Assembly (NCBI GenBank): GCA_963556145.1
Contig: OY744463.1
Span: 806,001 to 870,000 of the forward strand
Length of the DNA stretch: 64,000 nt
Reading direction: 5' to 3'
Origin: Hygrocybe punicea
Taxonomy: Eukaryota; Basidiomycota; Agaricomycetes; Agaricales; Hygrophoraceae
The translations under genes were made by a program, and so were the position numbers. Numbering within the stretch: the stretch's first letter is position 1; every line of letters starts with the position of its first letter. The notes below the pieces were generated by a model. That model was not told the DNA's origin, ran no database searches, and saw nothing but the letters and a program-made list of their open reading frames with translations. Shown here one piece after another: positions 1 to 11,355 of this stretch.

Positions 1-632
1 AAGGCTGTTCATTTGATGATCTTCTACTACAGGCATAAGTGGTCAGCGGGAGTGTCAAATGAGATATCTACAACGCGTATGAAAGGAAGCGATTGATGGA
101 TATACTGAACTTCTTATATACATAGGAAGAGGGTGGGCGTGAGGTTGAAAAAAATGTTTACCGTACTCACCGATGACGACTCGGACGGCCAAGCTCTGTA
201 CGGGTTTGACAGTGACAGCAAGTGGGGACATGTCCTCGACCTCCCATGACTCTGCATGGCAATCAGTGGCAATAGCATGCTACGAAAGAACCAGGACGCC
301 TGGTAAATGTCACAGTCGAAGGGATGCCACCATCATATCACACCTGACATTGTAGTTGGAGGACGGTTAGCTTCTCCATCCGACAGCCGAACGGAACTTG
401 CCACCAAAACAGCTATTATCCATTGCCTCAGCTATTGTTCCCTTGAAAGCCTGATATCGCAACTGCGTTAAAAAGTGAGGATTTACGCCTGGGCCCAATA
501 CTGGGAGATCTCCATGGCGATGTTGAATTTCACCGGAACGCTATTTGAGCTCCGTTTTGATTTGTCTCCAAGAGATACGAAAGCACTGTCCAGCCTGAGA
601 GTTCGCGAAAGATTGCTGGATTAATATTGTTG
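1..632 (-). CDS. 3' part of an unrecognised multi-exon gene, runs off the left edge
   Basis: Read on the minus strand, a frame is open from about 630 down to 510 and ends in QYWAQA before a GT dinucleotide. Further open blocks lie at about 360-460 and 171-275. A good intron follows the last block: GTGAGT donor at 170 and an AG acceptor at 68 (103 bases). The intron after the first block would be too short (25-37 bases) if joined simply, so the exon structure is uncertain. I do not recognise the protein. It is divergent from histone H3, which would share the upstream region. It could be a chance open frame; the GTGAGT intron and the lack of stops are the only support. Confidence 0.3.
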
Positions 633-712
633 GAACGCACCCAAAGCCTTGAACGAGGGTCCTTGACAGTGTTTCCAAGAGTTACTCGGTTGATTCACGG
701 TCGATAAACGCG

Positions 713-723
713 TATAATAAATA
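713..723 (+). promoter_or_regulatory. TATA-like element upstream of histone H3
   Basis: The sequence TATAATAAATA lies about 175 bases upstream of the H3 start codon, in an otherwise mixed-composition stretch. It is the only A/T box in the right range, so it is a candidate core promoter for H3. No CCAAT pair or other histone-type element was recognised. Confidence 0.3.
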
Positions 724-898
724 CAGGACCGAGTCAACCGACGTCACGGTTGGCCAAACGTGAGAAAAGACGTCGGGGCACGAACCACAAACGAAACCTT
801 GCTCTTGTCGTTCCTTCATTCCGCACCGCCATCATCGCCGCAGGCCCGCCACACAAACTTTCGCCGACACCCTTCAAATCACCGCGCTTCAACTCTCA

Positions 899-1702
<804 letters not shown>

Positions 1703-2666
1703 AGGACTTTTTTTTTTCTTTTTCTGTATTTTTTCTTCTCGTCATGTATGCGTTAGGACGCAGTATGCTGTGTCCTTTTGAATATTTATTATATGGCCCA
1801 CAAGTTTGTGGCTTTTATCCTTATGCAACTTTTACTTTGACCAAGTACGATGACCCGTAATTCCGACGGCAATTGACCAAGAGTTGTGTAGTGATTCAGT
1901 CTTGCCCAACTTGGGCTCAGTTTTTGAAACATGGTAACATTCCACGCATTCTCGAGAGAGAGAATACTTATCCTCTCCTCTGAGCTGGCAAGATATTAAT
2001 ATTTGCAGCACCGCTTGCATGGAGAACACGAGAGACAGCGTCATTTTGGTGTGGTTTCGGCTCGATATACAAAAGAGCTAGGACTCACTTCCCCATTCTG
2101 TATTACCCTTGTACACTTTTTTTTTTGTATGGGGCTACTTGGAGACGAATCATGCAGTGCCCAAGAATGCCGTAGCCTGTATGTGGACCGAAAGCACCAA
2201 TAAATAGATTCATACTTTGCTGGCGGGAACATGTCTTTTTGTCAACCAACAATGATTTTTACTGCTGCTTGCACGCCCATTATGTCTTGGCCAAACGATT
2301 GAAGGTGACAAATTATTCCTCCTAACAATCCACAGTTTTTGTCACTGAACTGAAATCGGCCATTTCACTAGCTACCCATAATCGATTCTGGGTTGTTTTG
2401 ACCAATTCACTTGAGATAACATTGATCATCCCGCCTCAGTTGATCTCCCTTCCACCACAATGCCCTACCTTCCCTTCCCCCCCCCACCAAAGAAACCCTT
2501 CCACCAGGAGGAGTTAGATGGGGAGGAGGTGCCAGGAGCCCCAGTTAGCTCGGGCGACGGAAGGAAAGGTGTCTCTGGAAAATGTATCTTTGCCATATTC
2601 ATGAATTGACTCCTATTCCTCGGGGGCCCAACTTCGGTCTCTTCGGGCAATACGAAGCGAACGTGA

Positions 2667-3026
2667 CTAATAGGCTTCGCTCGTGTCTGTAGAGGAAAAC
2701 GTGATAAGGAAACATTTTGGGTTTGTAGTGTGTGTTACCGTTGACGGGATTGATCTCCTCTGCCGGATTGACCGCTTCGTCAAGGATGGGATGCTGTCGT
2801 CGGCCGTCGTACTGTCAGAACGTCAGCGCATGTAGGGGTAGGTCTAGTTGTTGAAGGTACCTTCTTCGCAAGTCTCTAACCTGCACGGCACGGGTGTGAC
2901 GATCAGTCTGAATGGATTCTGTCCGCAGTGGAACAAATAGCTACTTACTGTGAGGGGAGCCGAGACTGTGAGCGTCATAGAAGTGAAGGAAATGGCGAGG
3001 ACGGCGAAGAGCGAAGTGAAACGCAT
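2667..3026 (-). CDS. Small secreted protein, copy A, four exons
   Basis: Four exons on the minus strand: 3026-2949, 2875-2861, 2811-2739 and 2686-2667, with introns of 73, 49 and 52 bases that begin GT and end AG. The joined frame gives 61 residues. Residues 1-23 form a signal peptide (Met-Arg, a hydrophobic core, then SVSA-like small residues before APL), so the product should enter the secretory pathway. The remainder is charged, contains RLAKK and GRR dibasic sites that a Kex2-type protease could cut, and ends NDTSEAY before TAG. Copy B at 44001-44365 has exactly the same exon lengths (78, 15, 73, 20), splice phases and stop position, which is the main support. No known domain is recognised; small cysteine-free secreted peptide of unknown role. 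The first acceptor could also lie five bases upstream, but that breaks the frame. Confidence 0.6.
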
Positions 3027-3226
3027 GATGGTTCAGATGGGATTCGTGAGGTTGTCGTGAGGGTCGTGAGTTTGCGAGTTGCGAGTTGCGAGTTGCGCGT
3101 GGGAGAGTCCAGCTCTCAGGAATTCGAGGGAGTGGGAGTGCCGATGCTTTTTATCCGAGTCGAATTGGAAATTTTGAAAAACGACGACCGACATCAATGA
3201 AATTTCATTTTACAACACGCAAGGCA

Positions 3227-4471
3227 AGGACAGGACCCCGGCTTATCTGTACTAAGGATAGATCCCGGATCCGGACAAAAAATTTGGTATTCGGTCAAAA
3301 TGTCAGATTTTCATCCAGACATGGGCAGGCAAAATTGTGTGAAGGTCAGACATTTTGTCCAGACATGGGTCCCAAATTTCAGAAATGTCAGATCCATATC
3401 CGGACATGGTCAACATGCCGAGTGTCAGCAGACCATATATATACTAGCATAGATTGCAATATAACGGAAAAAATTGCTACCTCTTAGAAGAAATCCGGTC
3501 TCAGATATGTCTCACCAAACCAACACAAACTCAATAAAAGGCCTGGATCAAACTTGGCAAAAAAAATGCTGACGTCTTCAAGGCATTGCAGAAGCATCAA
3601 ATGGTGTTGGCCAAAGTACTCAAGGAGTCTCAGATATGTAGTGGGAGGCAGGAGGATGATGAAATGGACTAGTATTTCCTATAAATACCCTCCTGTCGTG
3701 GAATTAAGCTTAGGGACTTTTTTATAGTTTTTGCCATGTCAGATCCATCATCCAGACAAATTTTCGGCATTTAAGTAGGCCAGATCCCTCATCCAGACAT
3801 GAAGTGCCCTCTGGGCAAAAAAATCGCCCGGACATATTTGTTGAATTTGGGCCGAAATTGGATCTAACATTTATAGGGATAAGCCGGGGTCCTGCAAGGA
3901 CCCCCGATTATCTCTACCAAGGCCAGATCACAAAAACTCGAATTTTGATTTTCATGTCCGGATAAAAAATGGCCAATTTTGGCCAATTTTGTCCGGACTT
4001 TGATCTGGCCTGCCAATTTCAGTAAATTTTGTCCGGATTAGCGATCTAGCCTACTAGGAAGGCGGAATTTCATACTTCTTGGATCCTTGGTGTAGATTCA
4101 TGAACATCTTGGTGTTCTCCACTGAAAGCGAAATGTTACCTTTAGATAAAGATTTCACACCAGATTGGAGATTCAGTAGACAGAGGATTGAGATTGAGGG
4201 TAACAAAGCATAATGCTTCGTTTGCATGCGAGCTGTGACCTCTGGGATGGCTCGAAATTAATTATTAATCAATTAAAATTTCTTGCAATGTCCCCTTGTC
4301 CGGATTTCTAACTGGCCTCAGGTAGCTGGGGGTCTCCCTGTCTGGACTTTGGAACTGGCATTTTTGCCACCTGGAGCGGTTTTGTCCGGACTTTACCCTG
4401 GCATTTTGTGCTAAAACCTCAAAATTTGTCCGGATTTTGATCTGGCCTTAGTAGAGATAATCGGGGGTCCT
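3227..4471. mobile_element. Non-autonomous TIR element, composite, 8-bp target duplication
   Basis: The direct repeat GCAAGGCA (3219-3226 and 4472-4479) flanks the block, an 8-bp duplication typical of hAT elements. The ends are inverted: AGGACCCC(C)GGCTTATC on the left against AGGACCCCCGATTATC read from the right. In the middle (about 3884-3925) a right end and a left end meet tail to head around CCTGCAAGG, so the block is two related units of about 660 and 580 bp. Both units are full of subterminal GTCCGGA and CAGATC motifs. No transposase frame is present. Confidence 0.7.
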
Positions 4472-4479
4472 GCAAGGCA

Positions 4480-5010
4480 GCGCAATGTGTATTCCCACAG
4501 CTGGCACAGCAACAGACGATGTTTTGAAATTTGGAAATATTGGAGAGTGAATCTTAGACACCACTTACACTGGCGACGACCCAAACGACATCACTACCGT
4601 GACCCTCATGCATGTGGTCCGGGTCCGAGTCATGGTGCAATCCATAGTAGTTGCGTGAAATAAAAATTGAGGTCAACAAATAGGAGAGTGAGTCTGAAGC
4701 CCAGTGTTTACACGGGATCAAAAAAAATTGAGAAAGTGTCTCATATTCTCACTGGGAGTCAGCAGGGTTGCAAATCAACCAGTAAACTGACCTGAATAAG
4801 GGCTAAACAAAATCTGGCTCAGGTTGATCATCACCGATACAGGTTAAATTTCATCCTAATCATCAGCAAAAGGTCACAACCAATGGAAGCTCAGATGACT
4901 CAGCCAAGGATTGGCCTGGCCGCTAGGCACTGGTATTGTCAGCTACGACAGCACCAGACTGGGAGGACATTTACAACATGATGCCCGAAAGGTTAGACAT
5001 GACAAGACGG
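4480..5010. other. Non-coding stretch between TIR element and LTR element
   Basis: The part up to 4719 is the tail of segmental duplication A. From 4720 to 5010 no convincing gene, RNA or repeat was seen. The stretch ends at ACGG (5007-5010), which is repeated after the LTR element at 11356-11359. Confidence 0.5.
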
Positions 5011-5907
5011 TGTAGATGCGGGTTCTTGGTGGCTTCGGAACTATATAAAGAAATAATATAAAGATCCTAACCAGAAGGTGTCAGCGTAGAAGTGACTGGA
5101 TAATTCAGTGTCGGGAATAGAAGTAAAAGAAGGGAATGTTAGTAAAAGTAAAGCCGCCGTGTAAAACTGGACTAATAACGACGAAGCCGGCGATGAACGG
5201 AGTGAAAACGGACAAATAGTAAAGAACCCGACGATGCCGACAATGTCGGGTACGGCGGGTCGGGTCGGGTCGGGTCGGAAACGATGAACGAATATACGGA
5301 AACAACGATAAAGACGATGAAGTGAACTATAAAAAGCTAAGGATCTACGTGGACGAGCATTTGAAGGGATTAAAAAGTGATTCTGACTAAAGGGAAACGG
5401 GGACTAATGGTATCTTTTTTTGTACGGTCGTCGGGGACCGTTTTTATAGTACATGAGTGTGTAGCTACTTTCGGACATGTCTACTTCGGCCGATAGAAAC
5501 TACAAAGAAACACTGGAATGGGGAAGTGGAAAGGGGGGTTGCAAAGCAACGAAGACAGGAAAGTGGAGGGGAAAACGAATATCCATGAAAAAGATTGGAA
5601 AAGTCCTACATATCTCCGAAAGGACGAGGGGATGCATAAATAAGGTAAATCCGAAGTCGGGGATTGAGTCCGAAGAGATCCATCTCCTGGAATTGGAACT
5701 CCGAGGCGTTTGAGGCTGACGGATTTAGCCCAAAAGCGGCCGTCACAAAGCGGCATGTGTCGGGTTACATCGGTCACGTCGGGTCACGTCACGTCGGGTT
5801 ACGTCGGGTTACGTCGGGTTCGAATGCAAGTCGAATGGCGGCATCGGGTTGGTCCGGATTCGTGATATATCGATGATACGGACTCAGAGGGACGTCGACC
5901 CTCTACA
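5011..5907 (-). repeat. 3' LTR of the minus-strand LTR element
   Basis: Same 897 bp as 10459-11355. Its ends are the inverted hexamer TGTAGA/TCTACA. It contains runs of TCGGGT and ACGTCGGGTT repeats near the 5800 side. Next to it at 5908-5945 the element's 3' flank reads, on the minus strand, GGTCTTTATTTAAAG, similar to the sequence before the 3' LTR of the Ty3 element. Confidence 0.85.
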
Positions 5908-6559
5908 TCTCCAGGGTACTTTAAATAAAGACCATCCCTGGTCGATACTACGTGGACTTGGGACTCGGATGTGTGAGATGAGGCCGACGTGCTGGTCATG
6001 GAATTGGGCTCGACGGGACGAGGCGGGTTGTGGACAATGCAAAGGGGGAGAGCGGATGGTGACTAGCGGAACTCGATGGATGGTCGGAGGCTGAGAGCGG
6101 CGAATGGGGAACAAAATGGGTGAAGCCGGTGTCGAGGAAAGGGAAACAAAATACATAGAACCGGGGAAAAGGGAACTGAGCGGAAATGAAAGAAGAGATG
6201 GAAAGCTACAAAAACGGGACAAACGGGGAGTGGAAACGCAAAATAGATGAGAAAATAAATAAATGTTGGGTATCGGAAAGAGGGGACACGATAGAAATCA
6301 AGTCGGGATAAAACTAAACGTGAAATGGGATCGAGGGTGGGTGACAGAAATAACAAAGGCATGAGCGGAAACTCGTAGGGCATAAGCGGAAACAACATAA
6401 AGCGAAAGCGGATGACAAAAACGGTTGTAGTCGGGTCGGGTTAGGGTCGGCCGCTTCGGTGGCTGTGTCAACGGGTGGCGGAAACGGTGGCATCGGCTGT
6501 GGAAAGGCTTGGTGACATGGGCATAGAAATACGATGACGACGGTGAACATGATATGACG

Positions 6560-6740
6560 ACGGCGGAGGTTCAATACGATATGACGACAACGGAGGTTCG
6601 ATGGACGATGACGGAGGTTCGATGGACGACGGCGGAGGTTCGATACGATATGACGACAACGGAGGTTCGATGGACGATGGCGGAGGTTCGATAGACGATG
6701 GCGGAGGTTCGATAGACGATGGCGGAGGTTCGATATGTCA
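6560..6740. repeat. Minisatellite, about 24-30 bp unit
   Basis: Units built on ACGGAGGTTCGATGGACGA and variants recur about eight times from 6560 to 6740 inside the LTR element. On either strand they give repetitive Tyr/Arg/Thr-rich peptides with no sign of a domain. Confidence 0.75.
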
Positions 6741-7014
6741 ATACTAATATGGGGGCGATAATCAACGGCTGTGATATCAGCCTCATACTAGGCGGTTCAG
6801 CACCGGCTTGGACCCGTGGGGAAGCATTCTCCCCCATGGAACTGAAATATAAAGTCGGGTGGGTTGGGAATCGAAGCCGAGACAGGGAACGATGTGTCTG
6901 GGTCGAAACGGTGGCGGAAATGGTGGGTCATGGAAAGCGGAGAGCGATGTCAATGGGTGGAATGCGGGTGCGTGAGCGGATGAGTCGGGTGCGTGGGGAA
7001 TGAGTGAAGCGGTG

Positions 7015-7130
7015 CATCGGGTTCGTAAGCGGGTGCGGCGGGTTCGTAAGCGGGTGCGGCGGGTTCGTAAACGGGTTCGCTGGGTGCGACGGATTCATAA
7101 GCGGGTGTGTCGAGTACGTCGGGTGTATTA
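7015..7130. repeat. Minisatellite, about 21 bp unit
   Basis: The unit GGGTTCGTAAGCGGGTGCG and close variants are repeated about five times, followed by a T-rich stretch (7160-7240). It is part of the interior of the minus-strand LTR element. Confidence 0.7.
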
Positions 7131-7587
7131 TGCGGGTGTCGGGCGTGTCAGGAACGAGTGTATTTCTTTTTATCTTTCTTTTATCTCTGACGTTTTTCTT
7201 TCTTTTTATTTATTTAATCTATTTATGTATATATTTCTTATGCCGATGGACGGTGAGGGGTTTTCGTAGGGTCGGGTTCGGTGGGTATGGGGGTGCGAAG
7301 GTGGTGGGTACGGGATGTGAAACCGGAACCGGAACCTGATGCTCGAATCGAGCACCGCTGCTCGAATTGAGCCGGAACCGGAACCGGATGCCGCGGAATC
7401 GTTGGGAACGCGTCCGGGTTCGTAGTCGGCTGTGATGCGAGTCGCGGATCCGGAACCGGAAGCCGATGTAGCGGATTGGTCGAGAACGGGTGGTCGGGTG
7501 TGGGGACTAGACATGGGTGTCGGTTCTGCGGCGGGTTCGTACAGTGACGACGTTGGGCTCTGTTAGATCGCAGACGGGTGCGGCGGG

Positions 7588-10227
7588 TCACGGGCGTTCA
7601 GGCGTGCTTCGGGTGCCGTCGACACGTTTTTGGGACGTTCCTGGTGGTGGATCCGACAACGGAGGCGTTTTGACGGGCGGAGGGACTCGTCTTTGGGGCG
7701 ACGGAGGCGACTGTGGGACTGCGTGGGGTCGAGGGAGCGGGGAACGTGTGGTCCGGTGTGGCGGTATGGCATAGGGCGACGTAGGGCGACGGAGGCGGAT
7801 GACGTGGGCGGATAAGAGGGAACGTGGGATTGCGTGACGTGGATCGTGGTTTCGTGAGGTCGTTCGAGGATGGCGAGAGGTCGAGGAGGCAGCAACGGGT
7901 GGTCGATGTCGGGGGACGGAGGCGGATGACGTGGGCGGATGAGACGACGTGGACTGGGAGATAGATTGGAGGTGATACGGGTGGCGTTTCGTGTACTTTC
8001 GTGGCGGATATGCGTGGGGATTTGACAACGATGCGTCGGGTCGTGGAACGGGTTTGAGCGGCGTGTGGTCACGGTTTCGCGGGCGTAACCCAACGGGGGC
8101 TTTGTTTGGGCTCGCGAAGGGACTTGAAGGACGTCGTGGGGTTGGTCGAGGGCGTAGGTGGTCGAAGGGGAGTGGACGAGGACGGGGACGGCTGGGAAGT
8201 CGGGGTCGACGGGGAGTGACGTGGCAGCTTGCGTGGGACCACGAGGGACGGGGGCGGACGTGTTTGGGACAGTAGGGAGCCATGTCGAGGTGCGGAGGCG
8301 TGAACGTGGGTGTGGAAGGTGGTCGTACGCGGTGGTCGTTGGTCCTGGATGAGAGAACGCGGTGGTAGGCCGTTGGGTGACGTGGCATGGCGTTGGAAGC
8401 TCTAATATAACGGGGACAGCTTGTAGGGGTTTGCGAGGGCGATGTGGGGTGCTGGGAACTAGTGGGAAGCAGCGGGTGGTCCAACGAGGACGTGAGCGGC
8501 CGGGGATGTCGAGTTACGGGGGCACGAGGAAATATGACGTGGCAACGCGTGAGGCGTCGATGACGGCGAGGACGGCTGGTACGGACTTGCGAGGGACGCT
8601 GTAGGGTTGTGGGAGGTTGTACGAAGCGGCGGATGATCCAACGAGGACGTGAGCGGCCGGGGATGTCGAGTACGGGGGGCACGAGGAAGGATGACGTGGT
8701 GACGCGTGAGGGGTCGATGACGGCGAGGATGGCTCGTGAGGGCTCGCGAGTGGTGTCGTGGGGCTGTAGGAAGCGGTACGAGGCGACGGGGAGGTCCAAC
8801 GAGGGCGTAAGCGGCCGGAGACGTCGACTTAGCTGGGGCACGAAGCCGGGTGACGTGGCGCGGCGTGGGGCATCGATAATGGCGAGGACGGCCTGCACTG
8901 GCTTACGAACGACGGTGTGGGGCTCTGGGAGGCTGTACGAAGCGGCGGATGGTCCAACGAGGACGTGAGCGGCCGGGGATGTCGAGTACGCGGGGACACG
9001 AGGAAGGATGACGTGGTGACGCGTTGGGCGTTGAGGACGGCTCGTGAGGGCTCGCAGCTGGCGTCGTGGGGCCATAGGAAGCGGTGCGAGGCGACGGGGA
9101 GGTCCAACGAGGGCGTAAGCGGCCGGAGATGTCGAGTAAGCTGGGGCACGAAGCAGGGTGACGTGGCACAGGGTGGGAGCGTCGATAACGGCGAAGACGA
9201 CTCGTGTGGGCTCGCGAAGGGTGCTGTGGGGACTCGGAAAGCCATACGAGGCTGCGTGGGGGTAGCAACGAGGGCGTGAGCGGCCGGGGATGTCGAATAG
9301 GCGGGTGGCGACGCGTTGGGGACTCGATAATGGCGGAGACGGCTCGTGAGGGCTCGTGAATGGCGATGTGGGACTCTGGGAAGCGGTGCGAGGCGACGGG
9401 GTGTCCAACGAGGGCGTGAGCGACCGGGGATGTCGACTTGGCGGAGGCACGAGGATGGATGACGTGGCACGGCGTGGGGTATCGATAACAGTGAATATGG
9501 CTTGTGAGTGCTCGCGAAGGACGATGTGGGGACCCGGGAAGCCTGTACGGGCACGTAGGATGCGGTCTGTGGGCGTAGGGCGCGGGGTGACGATGGGAGC
9601 CGACGATGGTGGCGTTTTCGGGACGACGTGGGCACAGGTGCTAGGTATACGTCGTGGCTTGTATCCGGGGATGACGGCGAGTCCGTAGATGCGAACGCGA
9701 GGTGATCGGGCGCGAAACAGGGGTGGACGCGCTGGGGCTGGTCGAGAACGGAGTTTTGCTGAGTGCTGACGTAGTTTTCTTGGGACGGCGCGCGCTCGGA
9801 CGATGGGGAGGGGCCCGGGACTGTATCCGGGGACGACGGCGAGGCTGTGGACGCGAACGGGTGGCCAAACGGGGACGAGAGTGCTGGGGGTGCACAGGCT
9901 AAACCTGTTGCACGGTGGGCGTTTTCCTTGTGCTTCGTGGCTCATTTCGTCTCCGTTTCGTGAGTGATGCGGTTGATGTTGGTCGCGGTCGCTGGGGCCG
10001 TTTTGGGGCTTTCCGGGCGCGGATTTTCGACCGGAATCGGTGGGGCGTGGAATTCCGAGTGCGTTGGGGTTGTAAAAACGAGTGTGGATCGTGAATGTGA
10101 CGGGGATCGAGACGTCGAGTCGACGAAGGTGTATTGGGTCGTGGCTGTGCAAGTTTCCTAAAGCGGTAAACGGCCGTTGGGTCGGCCGCGCAAGAGCGGG
10201 TTCGAAGTTGTACGTGATACTAGACAA
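7588..10227 (-). CDS. 879-codon repeat-built frame of the non-autonomous LTR element
   Basis: A single uninterrupted frame in the sense orientation of the element, beginning about 230 bases inside the primer-binding site. The product is extremely rich in Pro, Arg, Ser, Thr and His and is dominated by about seven copies of a roughly 52-residue unit containing variants of VIDAPRRATS, LVPP and SRHPRPLTPSLD. No zinc knuckle, protease or polymerase motif is visible. The position is that of gag, but the composition could equally follow from a GC-rich tandem array that happens to lack stops in this frame; several other frames are also long here. An 879-codon frame without a stop is nevertheless unusual for non-coding DNA. 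Translation is unproven. Confidence 0.35.
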   Translation of the reverse strand: MSSITYNFEPALARPTQRPFTALGNLHSHDPIHLRRLDVSIPVTFTIHTRFYNPNALGIPRPTDSGRKSAPGKPQNGPSDRDQHQPHHSRNGDEMSHEAQGKRPPCNRFSLCTPSTLVPVWPPVRVHSLAVVPGYSPGPLPIVRARAVPRKLRQHSAKLRSRPAPARPPLFRARSPRVRIYGLAVIPGYKPRRIPSTCAHVVPKTPPSSAPIVTPRPTPTDRILRARTGFPGPHIVLREHSQAIFTVIDTPRRATSSILVPPPSRHPRSLTPSLDTPSPRTASQSPTSPFTSPHEPSPPLSSPQRVATRLFDIPGRSRPRCYPHAASYGFPSPHSTLREPTRVVFAVIDAPTLCHVTLLRAPAYSTSPAAYALVGPPRRLAPLPMAPRRQLRALTSRPQRPTRHHVILPRVPAYSTSPAAHVLVGPSAASYSLPEPHTVVRKPVQAVLAIIDAPRRATSPGFVPQLSRRLRPLTPSLDLPVASYRFLQPHDTTREPSRAILAVIDPSRVTTSSFLVPPVLDIPGRSRPRWIIRRFVQPPTTLQRPSQVRTSRPRRHRRLTRCHVIFPRAPVTRHPRPLTSSLDHPLLPTSSQHPTSPSQTPTSCPRYIRASNAMPRHPTAYHRVLSSRTNDHRVRPPSTPTFTPPHLDMAPYCPKHVRPRPSWSHASCHVTPRRPRLPSRPRPRPLPFDHLRPRPTPRRPSSPFASPNKAPVGLRPRNRDHTPLKPVPRPDASLSNPHAYPPRKYTKRHPYHLQSISQSTSSHPPTSSASVPRHRPPVAASSTSRHPRTTSRNHDPRHAIPRSLLSAHVIRLRRPTSPYAIPPHRTTRSPLPRPHAVPQSPPSPQRRVPPPVKTPPLSDPPPGTSQKRVDGTRSTPERP
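8400..9560. repeat. Tandem array, about 155 bp unit, seven copies
   Basis: The core CGTGAGCGGCCGGGGATGTCGA, shown here by its key block GAGCGGCCGGGGATGTCGA, occurs near 8493, 8650, 8808, 8965, 9115, 9278 and 9416. The spacing is 138-163 bp. Because most periods are close to a multiple of three or compensate each other, the reading frame stays open on the minus strand. Confidence 0.8.
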
Positions 10228-10438
10228 TCGTAGTCGTTAAAGAAGAGAAAATATTATGAGAATCAAACCCAAATGATAGTGTGGCAGTTGGTGATTGGAT
10301 TGTCGAGGCATCGGATGTCGGATGTAAAGAGGTCGGGTAACGGGAGTCGGATGTGTAGAGTGCTGCGGCAAGGGTTATTTCGAGATGACGAAAGGAAAGT
10401 GTAGGGTTATGGAATGAATGAATGATGACACTGAATTA

Positions 10439-10456
10439 TCCTCGCGGTGGGCTCCA
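10439..10456 (-). other. Primer-binding site of the minus-strand LTR element
   Basis: On the minus strand the 18 bases TGGAGCCCACCGCGAGGA begin two bases inside the 5' LTR. They would pair with the 3' end of a tRNA that ends in GGGCTCCA. The same 18 bases are found at 27783-27800 in the Ty3 element. Confidence 0.75.
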
Positions 10457-10458
10457 GA

Positions 10459-11355
10459 TGTAGATGCGGGTTCTTGGTGGCTTCGGAACTATATAAAGAA
10501 ATAATATAAAGATCCTAACCAGAAGGTGTCAGCGTAGAAGTGACTGGATAATTCAGTGTCGGGAATAGAAGTAAAAGAAGGGAATGTTAGTAAAAGTAAA
10601 GCCGCCGTGTAAAACTGGACTAATAACGACGAAGCCGGCGATGAACGGAGTGAAAACGGACAAATAGTAAAGAACCCGACGATGCCGACAATGTCGGGTA
10701 CGGCGGGTCGGGTCGGGTCGGGTCGGAAACGATGAACGAATATACGGAAACAACGATAAAGACGATGAAGTGAACTATAAAAAGCTAAGGATCTACGTGG
10801 ACGAGCATTTGAAGGGATTAAAAAGTGATTCTGACTAAAGGGAAACGGGGACTAATGGTATCTTTTTTTGTACGGTCGTCGGGGACCGTTTTTATAGTAC
10901 ATGAGTGTGTAGCTACTTTCGGACATGTCTACTTCGGCCGATAGAAACTACAAAGAAACACTGGAATGGGGAAGTGGAAAGGGGGGTTGCAAAGCAACGA
11001 AGACAGGAAAGTGGAGGGGAAAACGAATATCCATGAAAAAGATTGGAAAAGTCCTACATATCTCCGAAAGGACGAGGGGATGCATAAATAAGGTAAATCC
11101 GAAGTCGGGGATTGAGTCCGAAGAGATCCATCTCCTGGAATTGGAACTCCGAGGCGTTTGAGGCTGACGGATTTAGCCCAAAAGCGGCCGTCACAAAGCG
11201 GCATGTGTCGGGTTACATCGGTCACGTCGGGTCACGTCACGTCGGGTTACGTCGGGTTACGTCGGGTTCGAATGCAAGTCGAATGGCGGCATCGGGTTGG
11301 TCCGGATTCGTGATATATCGATGATACGGACTCAGAGGGACGTCGACCCTCTACA
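10459..11355 (-). repeat. 5' LTR of the minus-strand LTR element
   Basis: Duplicate of 5011-5907 with the same length. Read on the minus strand, a TATAAAAACGG box lies at about 10896-10886 and is shared with the LTR of the Ty3 element, so transcription should start a little downstream of it. The right flank ACGG is the target duplication. Confidence 0.85.

Larger units (their letters stand above)
1760..4719. repeat. Segmental duplication, copy A
   Basis: From just downstream of histone H3 to about 4719 the sequence matches 42845-47228 in the same order and orientation, with many substitutions and indels. The matched parts are 1760-3210 and 4540-4719. Between them copy A carries a TIR element (3227-4471), and copy B carries Plavaka and other debris. 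The duplicated unit contains the small secreted protein gene but not histone H3 itself. Confidence 0.85.
5011..11355 (-). mobile_element. Non-autonomous LTR retrotransposon (minus orientation), 6.3 kb
   Basis: Two 897-bp direct repeats (5011-5907, 10459-11355) start TGTAGATG and end CTCTACA, and are flanked by a 4-bp duplication ACGG. Read on the minus strand, the 5' LTR is followed by a primer-binding site (10456-10439) identical over 18 bases to that of the Ty3 element at 26986, and LTR starts and the TATAAAAACGG promoter box are also shared. The 4.55-kb interior has no reverse transcriptase, integrase or protease. It holds one long frame (7588-10227, minus) and several tandem arrays. The encoded peptides in both LTRs are identical, so insertion is recent. 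It is best read as a LARD-like element that depends on a Ty3 element for movement. Confidence 0.85.

Noticed and set aside
5477..5713. 78-codon frame repeated at 10925-11161
   Set aside because: It lies within both LTRs of the minus-strand element and is repeated only because the LTR is.
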